Part shown: positions 7,194 to 11,608 of the stretch, one piece after another | How the letters are laid out: each line of letters opens with the position of its first letter | How positions within the stretch are numbered: position 1 is the first letter of the stretch | DNA from: Candidatus Saccharimonadota bacterium | Lineage (GTDB): Bacteria; Patescibacteriota; Saccharimonadia; UBA4664 | DNA: 14,210 nucleotides | Reading direction: 5' to 3' | Assembly: GCA_029237755.1 (NCBI GenBank) | Contig: JAQZBT010000016.1 | Location: forward strand, 1-14,210 | Translations under genes and position numbers: made by a program | The notes under the pieces: model-generated | Databases searched by the model: none | What the model saw: only the letters and a program-made list of their open reading frames with translations | What the model was told of the DNA's origin: nothing

Positions 7194-7212
7194 AAGCGTA
7201 TTGTAACGCTTA
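7193..7212 (-). promoter_or_regulatory. -10 element enclosed in a perfect inverted repeat
   Basis: TACAAT (7200-7205, minus strand) is 6 nt upstream of the ATG at 7193 and would give a leaderless transcript. It is exactly the six-base spacer of a perfect 7-bp inverted repeat, TAAGCGT (7193-7199) and ACGCTTA (7206-7212). A dimeric repressor bound there would cover the -10 and the start codon. Both elements are seen in the sequence; the operator role is inferred. Confidence 0.45.
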
Positions 7213-7242
7213 CGAGCCAAAAAAACAGGCCCCGTGGAAATA

Positions 7243-7248
7243 ATTATA
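7243..7248 (-). promoter_or_regulatory. Alternative perfect -10 hexamer in the divergent intergenic region
   Basis: TATAAT on the minus strand, 50 nt upstream of the 7193 start codon. It would give a transcript with a leader of about 43 nt. No good -35 accompanies it, and the AT-rich patch could simply help melt the divergent promoter region. Confidence 0.3.
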
Positions 7249-7285
7249 TTAAGACCACCTAGCCGGCCAGATGTCTATAGAACCG

Positions 7286-7294
7286 TGGTACTAT
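7286..7294 (+). promoter_or_regulatory. Extended -10 promoter of the VOC gene, leaderless
   Basis: TGGTACTAT reads as an extended -10 (TG at 7286-7287, one base, then TACTAT at 7289-7294). The ATG at 7301 follows 6 nt later. This favours 7301 as the start over the in-frame ATG at 7271, which lies upstream of the element and has no Shine-Dalgarno. Confidence 0.5.
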
Positions 7295-7300
7295 GAGCGC

Positions 7301-7756
7301 ATGGACCCTCAAGCGGTAAACTGGATACAGGTCGAGCTGCACGTGTCAGACGTGCAGATGGCCTTGGATTTCTACGGTGCCCTCGGGTTCAAGACGGTTT
7401 GGCACCGCTGGGAGGGTGACGAGTTGGACTATCTGGTGATGGAGCGCGAGGGTGCGATTCTCAACTTTTGGCCGGGACAAGGGCATGTCTGGGGTAAGTC
7501 GTATTTCAGTCAGTTCCCGCGCACGTCCAAGCCGGGGTATGGCGTCGAAATTGTCATCGGAGTGAAGGACATCGAGGCCTATTACGAGAAGGTGAAGGTT
7601 GTTGCCAACATCGTAGACACCTTGAAGCTAAGGCCCTGGGGATTGAAAGACTTTCGCATCGAGGACCCGTTTGGCTATTATTTGCGCATGACGCAGCCTT
7701 ACGACGTCACCAACCCGAAGTGGGCTGCGCCCAAGAAACCAAAAAGAGCCCACTGA
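7301..7756 (+). CDS. VOC-family protein (glyoxalase/bleomycin-resistance-like)
   Basis: A 151-residue vicinal-oxygen-chelate fold protein with two beta-alpha-beta-beta-beta modules. Module 1 reads VELHVSDVQMALDFYGALGFKTVWH followed by LDYLVMEREGAILNFW. Module 2 reads GVEIVIGVKDIEAYYEKV followed by RPWGLKDFRIEDPFGYYLRMTQP. The RPWG-x-DF-x-I-x-DP-x-G pattern near the C-terminus is typical of bleomycin-binding proteins and related dimeric VOC members, which sequester a drug or act as metal-dependent lyases/dioxygenases. A C-terminal basic tail (KKPKRAH) follows. The start at 7301 is chosen from the leaderless promoter; an ATG at 7271 would add ten residues outside the fold. Convergent with rplA and sharing its terminator. 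Whether it protects against a drug or is an enzyme cannot be told. Confidence 0.88.
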   Translation: MDPQAVNWIQVELHVSDVQMALDFYGALGFKTVWHRWEGDELDYLVMEREGAILNFWPGQGHVWGKSYFSQFPRTSKPGYGVEIVIGVKDIEAYYEKVKVVANIVDTLKLRPWGLKDFRIEDPFGYYLRMTQPYDVTNPKWAAPKKPKRAH

Positions 7757-7770
7757 GGGCTCTTTTTTGG
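7739..7770. terminator. Bidirectional rho-independent terminator between VOC gene and rplA
   Basis: GAGCCC-ACTGA-GGGCTC stem-loop flanked by A5 on one side and T6 on the other, so both strands end in a U-run. It includes the last codon and stop of the VOC gene (stop 7754-7756) and lies 13 nt past the rplA stop. Confidence 0.9.
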
Positions 7771-7783
7771 TAGGGGCGGCAGT

Positions 7784-8779
7784 TTACTTGCGGCCGGTCG
7801 AGATGGCCGAGATGGTGGCCGAGGAGTCGACCTTGATGCCTGGGCCCATCGAAGTGGTGGCCGAAATGGCCTTGACGTAGGTGCCCTTGGCGGACGACGG
7901 CTTGGACTTGAGCACGGCGCTGAGGAAGGCCGAGGCGTTCTCCTGCAGCTGCTCGGGCTTGAAGCTGACCTTGCCGATGGCCTGGTGGAGGATGGCCTGC
8001 TTGTCGATGCGGAACTCAACCTTACCGGCCTTAGCCTCTTTGACGGCCTTGGCGACGTCGGGAGTGACGGTGCCGGACTTGGGGTTGGGCATGAGACCGC
8101 GCGGGCCGAGGATCTTGGCGACCTTACCGAGGCCGGCCATCTTGTCGGGGGTGGCGATCAGCATGTCGAAGTCGGTCTTGCCCTTGTCGATGTCGGCCAG
8201 AAGCTTGTCGGTACCGACGATGTCGGCTCCGGCAGTCTTGGCGTCCTCGGCGGCCTTGCCGTCGGCGAAGACGGCGATGCGGATGGTCTTGCCGGTGCCG
8301 TGGGGCAGGACGACGGTCGCGCGGACCATCTGGTCTGCCTGGCGGGGGTCGACGCCCAGGTTGACGTGCAGTTCGACGGAGCTGTCAAACTTGGTGGTAG
8401 CGGTCTTTTGGGCCAGGTCGAGGGCCTCGTTGAGCGAGTAGGCCGTGGCCTTATCGACCAGCTTAGCGGCTTCGCGGTACTTCTTGCCGTGCTGGTGGAG
8501 CGGGTTGGGGAGCTGGCGCTTGGGAGCCTTGGGGGCCTCTTCGTCGGAAGCTTCCTTCTCGGCGCGCTCTTCCTTGGCGGCCTGGCGGGCCTCCTCTTCC
8601 TCTTCCTCACGCACAGCTTTGGCGCTGCGCTTGCCGGCCTTAGCGAGCTTGGGCTCTTCGGTTTCGGCGATCACGTCCTCGGTGAGCTCGACCTCGGGGG
8701 CCTCCTCAACGACTTCGGCGATCTGGTCCTGAGTGGACTCTTCGGCGACGATCTCTTCGATATTCTTCTTCTCTGCCAT
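7784..8779 (-). CDS. rplA: 50S ribosomal protein L1 with acidic N-terminal extension
   Basis: Ribosomal protein uL1 binds the L1 stalk of 23S rRNA, assists E-site tRNA release, and usually represses its own operon. The conserved core runs from about residue 97 to the end: KYREAAKLVDKATAYSLNEAL, VELHVNLGVDPRQADQMVR, VLPHGTGKTIRIAVF, the signature ILGPRGLMPNPKSGTVTPDV, and a C-terminal TTSMGPGIKVD. The usual length is about 230 residues; this one is 331 because about 95 residues precede the core. The extension is rich in Glu, Ala and Lys, with a run of six Glu near residue 60, and is probably disordered or a charged helix. ATG (8777-8779) shares one base with the rplK TAA (TAATG), so the two genes are translationally coupled. 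rplJ and rplL do not follow; a terminator does. Confidence 0.97.
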   Translation of the reverse strand: MAEKKNIEEIVAEESTQDQIAEVVEEAPEVELTEDVIAETEEPKLAKAGKRSAKAVREEEEEEARQAAKEERAEKEASDEEAPKAPKRQLPNPLHQHGKKYREAAKLVDKATAYSLNEALDLAQKTATTKFDSSVELHVNLGVDPRQADQMVRATVVLPHGTGKTIRIAVFADGKAAEDAKTAGADIVGTDKLLADIDKGKTDFDMLIATPDKMAGLGKVAKILGPRGLMPNPKSGTVTPDVAKAVKEAKAGKVEFRIDKQAILHQAIGKVSFKPEQLQENASAFLSAVLKSKPSSAKGTYVKAISATTSMGPGIKVDSSATISAISTGRK

Positions 8780-9213
8780 TATTCAACTACCTCGATGCCC
8801 ATGCTGCGAGCCTGGCCCGCGACGATCTTCTCGGCGGCGGCGATGTCATTGGCGTTCATGTCTTTAATCTTCTTCTCGGCGAGCTCGGTGACTTGAGCCT
8901 TGGTCAGTTTGCCAACCTTGGTCTTGTTGGGTACGCCTGAACCCTTGTCGACGCCGGCGGCCTTTTTGATTTGGGAAGCCAGCGACTCGGAGGTGAAGCT
9001 GAAGGTGAACGTACGGTCCTCGAAAATCTGGACGCGGACGTTGAGCAGACCATCCAACTCTTTGGTCTGGTCGTTGAAGGCGTTGATGAAGTCCATCATG
9101 TTGACGCCATGTGCACCGAGGGTCGAACCGACGGGCGGGGCCGGGGTGGCCTTGCCGGCCGGAACCCGAAATTTGATATTTGCCTTCACAGGCTTAGCTT
9201 TGGCTACTGCCAT
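8779..9213 (-). CDS. rplK: 50S ribosomal protein L11
   Basis: Ribosomal protein uL11, part of the GTPase-associated centre on 23S rRNA helices 43/44 that contacts elongation factors and RelA. At 144 residues it is the normal length. The N-terminal domain has FRVPAGKATPAPPVGSTLGAHGVNMMDF, with the Pro-rich thiostrepton-site helix and the G-x-x-x-N-M-M-x-F segment. The C-terminal rRNA-binding domain has AAGVDKGSGVPNKTKVGKLT and the final IVAGQARSMGI. ATG at 9211-9213 follows AGGAG (9220-9224) with a 6-nt spacing. Just upstream is a structured leader that probably binds L1. First gene of the rplK-rplA unit, separated from nusG by a terminator. Confidence 0.98.
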   Translation of the reverse strand: MAVAKAKPVKANIKFRVPAGKATPAPPVGSTLGAHGVNMMDFINAFNDQTKELDGLLNVRVQIFEDRTFTFSFTSESLASQIKKAAGVDKGSGVPNKTKVGKLTKAQVTELAEKKIKDMNANDIAAAEKIVAGQARSMGIEVVE

Positions 9214-9225
9214 TCTTGTCTCCTG

Positions 9226-9257
9226 GTGGTGTTAGCGACCGCGCGGCGGTCTCCCAC
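9226..9257 (-). promoter_or_regulatory. Likely L1-binding autoregulatory leader of rplK-rplA
   Basis: On the mRNA sense strand, an outer helix GUGG (9257-9254) with CCAC (9229-9226) encloses an asymmetric internal loop. One side of the loop is a short GA-rich strand and the other is CUAA-containing. Beyond it lies an inner hairpin, GACCGC-CGC-GCGGUC (9251-9237). The AGGAG Shine-Dalgarno of rplK begins right after the outer helix. This helix/asymmetric-loop/helix shape next to the ribosome-binding site is what is known for L1 operators on L11-L1 mRNAs. The structure is read by eye; L1 binding is inferred. Confidence 0.55.
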
Positions 9258-9341
9258 TTGAATTACATAACTGAGGTACTTTAACAGATTTGTGGCGGTT
9301 TGGGAAGAGGTTTAGCTGCGGGCGCTGGCGCGGGAAATATT

Positions 9342-9350
9342 ATTATCCCA
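9342..9350 (-). promoter_or_regulatory. Candidate extended -10 promoter for rplK-rplA
   Basis: TGGGATAAT on the minus strand reads TG, one base, GATAAT (5 of 6 consensus). It lies between the nusG terminator and the rplK leader and would give a leader of about 120 nt containing the L1-site hairpin. No clear -35 is seen. The 217-bp nusG-rplK gap (9214-9430) holds the terminator, this element and the leader structure, and no gene. Confidence 0.38.
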
Positions 9351-9384
9351 TCGTTTTCAGAAATGCCGTTTCCCCAGGGGCAAG

Positions 9385-9414
9385 AAAGAAGCCGCCCACC
9401 CGGGCGGCTTCTTT
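9385..9414 (-). terminator. Rho-independent terminator after nusG
   Basis: A perfect 13-bp stem (AAAGAAGCCGCCC at 9385-9397 with its complement at 9402-9414) around a 4-nt loop. It starts 17 nt beyond the nusG stop and is followed on the minus strand by a T-rich stretch. It separates secE-nusG transcription from rplK-rplA. Confidence 0.85.
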
Positions 9415-9430
9415 GGTCTTGTGGTTGCGA

Positions 9431-9973
9431 TTAGATCTTCTTGACCTGCAGCGAGTCGAGCTCAACTGGGGTCTCGCGACCAAACATGTTGACGAGGACT
9501 TTGATCTTGCCCTTGTTCTCGTCGATCTCGTTGACCATGCCGTCGAAGCCCTTGAAAGGACCGTCGACGATGTTGACGGCCTCGCCGACCTGGAAGTCGA
9601 TCTTGAATTTCGGCTCCTCGACGCCCATGCGCTTTTGGATGTGGCGGACCTCATCCTCGGAAATGGGGGTCGGAGTGGTGCCGGAACCGACGAAGCCGGT
9701 GACGTTGGGGGTGTTGCGGACGACGTACCAGGAGTCTTCAGTCACGTCCATCTGGACCAGGACGTAGCCCGGGAAGATACGGCGCTCGACGATGCGGCGG
9801 CGGCCGTTCTTGATTTCGATCTGGTTCTCTTTGGGTACGATGACATCAAAGATCTTGTCGGACATGTGCATCGTCTCGATGCGCTGGCGGAGGTTTTCGG
9901 CGACGCGGTCCTCGTAGCCGGAGTACGTGTGGATGACGTACCAGTGCTTGGTCTTAGTATCTTCTTTGGCCAT
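9431..9973 (-). CDS. nusG: Transcription termination/antitermination factor NusG
   Basis: NusG binds the RNA polymerase clamp, reduces pausing, and links polymerase to Rho or the ribosome. At 180 residues it is the usual bacterial length. The N-terminal NGN domain shows KHWYVIHTYSGYEDRVAENL, IVPKENQIEIKNGRRR and RRIFPGYVLVQMDVTEDSWYVV, followed by VTGFVGSG. The C-terminal KOW domain has GEAVNIVDGPFKGFDGMV and ends in NMFGRETPVELDSLQVKKI. ATG at 9971-9973 lies 11 nt after the secE stop; only a weak AGGG precedes it, so coupling to secE is likely. It is followed by a strong terminator. Confidence 0.98.
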   Translation of the reverse strand: MAKEDTKTKHWYVIHTYSGYEDRVAENLRQRIETMHMSDKIFDVIVPKENQIEIKNGRRRIVERRIFPGYVLVQMDVTEDSWYVVRNTPNVTGFVGSGTTPTPISEDEVRHIQKRMGVEEPKFKIDFQVGEAVNIVDGPFKGFDGMVNEIDENKGKIKVLVNMFGRETPVELDSLQVKKI

Positions 9974-9984
9974 GCTTACCCTAA

Positions 9985-10173
9985 TTATTGATTAACGATT
10001 ATGCGTTGGACGATTTCTGAGAAACCGACGTCGAGGGCGCCAAGAATGGCAGCCATCACTATCGAGAAGATGCAGACCAGCACCGTCAGGCGAGCGGTTT
10101 GGCGGCGGTTGGGCCAGGTGACTTTTGACAGCTCAATGCGAGAGGCTGAGAAATATTCGATCAATGGCTTCAA
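9985..10173 (-). CDS. secE: Preprotein translocase subunit SecE
   Basis: The small essential subunit that clamps SecY in the SecYEG translocon of the inner membrane. At 62 residues it is the short single-helix form. An amphipathic cytoplasmic helix with the signature IELSKVTWPNRRQ (about residues 13-25) precedes one transmembrane helix (about 29-50: LTVLVCIFSIVMAAILGAL) and a short exit. The start is TTG (10171-10173), supported by GGGGAG 7 nt upstream. There is an in-frame TAA further upstream and no ATG or GTG between, so this is the only reasonable start. secE-nusG gene order is conserved across bacteria. Confidence 0.95.
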   Translation of the reverse strand: MKPLIEYFSASRIELSKVTWPNRRQTARLTVLVCIFSIVMAAILGALDVGFSEIVQRIIVNQ

Positions 10174-10187
10174 TGGAGCGCTCCCCG

Positions 10188-10205
10188 GGTCGGTAATTTC
10201 CGACC
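10188..10205. repeat. Inverted repeat in the secE leader
   Basis: GGTCGG (10188-10193) and CCGACC (10200-10205) form a perfect 6-bp dyad with a 6-nt spacer. It lies just upstream of a second perfect 10-bp palindrome, GGAGCGCTCC (10175-10184), which includes part of the secE Shine-Dalgarno. In RNA both could form hairpins affecting secE translation. The symmetry is seen; the function is inferred. Confidence 0.4.
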
Positions 10206-10207
10206 AA

Positions 10208-10236
10208 AATTAAAAAACCTCGCGGCTTTGTGTCAA
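10208..10236 (-). promoter_or_regulatory. secE-nusG promoter, proximal (TTGACA-N17-TTAATT)
   Basis: A perfect -35 TTGACA (10231-10236) is followed, after exactly 17 nt, by TTAATT (10208-10213). The predicted start near 10201 would give a leader of about 28 nt carrying the GGGGAG Shine-Dalgarno and part of the dyad. Confidence 0.5.
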
Positions 10237-10264
10237 ATATGCCCGATTTAAGGTCAAAAGTCAA
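10236..10264 (-). promoter_or_regulatory. secE-nusG promoter, distal (TTGACT-N17-CATATT)
   Basis: A second sigma70-type pair: TTGACT (10259-10264) and CATATT (10236-10241), 17 nt apart. It is tandem with and slightly upstream of the proximal pair, sharing one base. Either or both could drive secE-nusG. Confidence 0.4.
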
Positions 10265-10320
10265 CGGGAGAAGCGACGCCTGCTTCCGAAGCATTCGGGC
10301 TGCATGTTACGTCACATAAG

Positions 10321-10329
10321 TGGCATAAT
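10321..10329 (+). promoter_or_regulatory. Extended -10 promoter of the small membrane protein gene
   Basis: TGGCATAAT reads TG, one base, CATAAT (5 of 6). It gives a transcript starting near 10336 with a leader of about 34 nt that contains the GGAAGGA ribosome-binding site (10356-10362). The element lies inside an imperfect dyad at 10307-10328. Confidence 0.45.
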
Positions 10330-10369
10330 GCGCAGGCTAGTTGCCCAGTCTCTACGGAAGGATTCCGCC

Positions 10370-10633
10370 TTGACTCCCGAAGTCATTGTAACGGCGCTAA
10401 TAGCGTTCCTTGTTCCCTTTGTGGTTGGCCTATTCGGTTCGATCCGAAACCCCTACACTCCGGCGGCCGAAACGTCCAGTCGGGTCACCATTCGCGACCC
10501 GCGGTATAGCTTGATTCACCGCAGTCAGACCGCGAAGGAAGACACGAAGGCGTTTGCGTGGGTGCTCCTCGGTATATCGATTGGCGGATGCCTGGCGATT
10601 GTCGTTCTGATCACCCAGTGGTCGTTGTTCTAA
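10370..10633 (+). CDS. Small two-helix membrane protein, unknown function (87 aa)
   Basis: Not recognised. Two hydrophobic helices (about residues 3-24, IVTALIAFLVPFVVGLFG, and 63-84, WVLLGISIGGCLAIVVLI) are separated by a polar loop of about 38 residues containing NPYTPAAETSSRVTIRDPRYSLIHR. I chose the TTG start at 10370. It has GGAAGGA 7 nt upstream, whereas an upstream ATG at 10304 and one at 10328 lie before or within the promoter -10 and have no ribosome-binding site. Base composition is a little less GC-rich than its neighbours. It is flanked by a divergent secE and a terminator, so it is a single-gene unit. It could be a small permease accessory or envelope protein. Confidence 0.6.
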   Translation: MTPEVIVTALIAFLVPFVVGLFGSIRNPYTPAAETSSRVTIRDPRYSLIHRSQTAKEDTKAFAWVLLGISIGGCLAIVVLITQWSLF

Positions 10634-10661
10634 ACCTTGTTGCTTGCGTCAGCAGGCATGC

Positions 10662-10699
10662 AAAAAGCCCGTCACAGTCACTGCGGCGGGTTTTGCGTT
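10662..10699. terminator. Bidirectional terminator between small membrane protein and DMT permease
   Basis: A hairpin whose left arm (A-run, then GCCCGTC at 10667-10673) pairs with GGCGGG plus a T-run at 10685-10694, with one bulged base and one G-U pair. An A-run precedes it and a T-run follows on both strands. It lies between two convergent genes, right after the permease stop at 10701. Confidence 0.75.
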
Positions 10700-10700
10700 T

Positions 10701-11552
10701 TCAGATAAAGTTTGAGGCCAGAATAGCGGTGAGACCGGCGACGGCCAGGCCAGTGGCGGTGAGTTTTTGGCGCATATGGTCGGTCTCGCGTAGCCAGACG
10801 GCCGCCAATAGTACGATCAACACAACTGCCAAACAAGAGATGTAGGTGGCGATGCTGACGGGAGCGCCCAGCGCCAGGGCGCCGGTGAAGCCGTAAGCGC
10901 CGGCCGCCTTGAGGGCCATCAACGCGCCCATGCCCGGTGTGGCAACGGCGCGCCAAGGGACGTGGGCGTGGCGGTAGATGAGAATGCCCCACATCACGAG
11001 CGTGGAAGTGAGTACGGCCGGTAGGAAGTAATGGTAGAGGCCAATAGTTGAGATGAGATGTTTTTCGATGACGGCGAGGAGGCTCACGATCAGTGCGGCG
11101 GACAGGCCCCAGACCAGGCCCGGCCGATTCATGGTATGGCGCTTGTTGGAAAGCGTTACCACACTGAGAAATATCAGCAGCCCGCCAAACATCTGGAGAG
11201 GGGCGACCGGCTCGGACAGCAGGATGATGCCCAGGATGGTGACGAAGACGATGCGCAGGTTGAAGAGGATCGAATAGACTCCGGCATCGACTTCCTGCAG
11301 GGACTTCACGTTGGTCCAGAGGAAGCCCATGGCCAGGGCGGCTGCGGCAGCAATCAGCGCCCATGAGGTCGGAGTGTAGACCGAGGTGTCCAACTTGACG
11401 AATGGCAAGGCGAAAAGCAGCGGAACCGCTACCCCCGTCTGCAGAACGGTGGCGAGCAGCCACGGGTCGACGTCGTCGACGAGATGACGGCGCAGGAGCA
11501 AATTGGAGCCGACCTGGCCCACGAGATGGACCAGTATTACGAGTACCCACAT
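10701..11552 (-). CDS. EamA/DMT-family permease
   Basis: An integral membrane transporter of the drug/metabolite transporter superfamily, 283 residues with about ten predicted transmembrane helices arranged as two five-helix EamA repeats. The first repeat ends around SILFNLRIVFVTILGIILLSEPV; the matching position of the second is APVSIATYISCLAVVLIVLLAAVWLRE. A short basic loop (SNKRHTMNRP) links the two halves, and the C-terminal helix ends LTAILASNFI. Members export or import amino acids, nucleosides, sugars or drugs; the substrate cannot be inferred. ATG at 11550-11552 has no Shine-Dalgarno; TAGACT lies 7 nt upstream, suggesting a leaderless transcript. It lies 56 bp downstream of the large Zn-ribbon membrane protein on the same strand. 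Confidence 0.9.
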   Translation of the reverse strand: MWVLVILVHLVGQVGSNLLLRRHLVDDVDPWLLATVLQTGVAVPLLFALPFVKLDTSVYTPTSWALIAAAAALAMGFLWTNVKSLQEVDAGVYSILFNLRIVFVTILGIILLSEPVAPLQMFGGLLIFLSVVTLSNKRHTMNRPGLVWGLSAALIVSLLAVIEKHLISTIGLYHYFLPAVLTSTLVMWGILIYRHAHVPWRAVATPGMGALMALKAAGAYGFTGALALGAPVSIATYISCLAVVLIVLLAAVWLRETDHMRQKLTATGLAVAGLTAILASNFI

Positions 11553-11559
11553 GTACTCG

Positions 11560-11565
11560 AGTCTA
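11560..11565 (-). promoter_or_regulatory. Candidate -10 element of the DMT permease gene, leaderless
   Basis: TAGACT (minus strand) ends 7 nt before the ATG at 11552 and fits the TANNNT pattern, with 4 of 6 consensus bases. A TTGCCC hexamer lies 16 nt further upstream as a weak -35. It is supported mainly by its match in position to the other leaderless starts of the window. Confidence 0.35.
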
Positions 11566-11608
11566 TCGGTTTAAAGTGTCAGGGCAAGCGCAGAGACGCC
11601 GACTCTCG

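Noticed and set aside
7271..7300. Upstream ATG at 7271 for the VOC gene.
   Set aside because: It has no Shine-Dalgarno and lies upstream of an extended -10 element that places the transcript start at about 7301.
7985..8896. A 303-codon open frame on the plus strand, antisense to rplA and rplK.
   Set aside because: It lies opposite two certain ribosomal protein genes; GC-rich codon use opens the antisense frame, and the product is low-complexity Gly/Leu/Val.
10678..11550. A 290-codon minus-strand open frame in another phase of the DMT permease gene.
   Set aside because: The protein is Arg/His/Pro-rich with no family pattern, while the overlapping frame encodes a clear ten-helix EamA permease.
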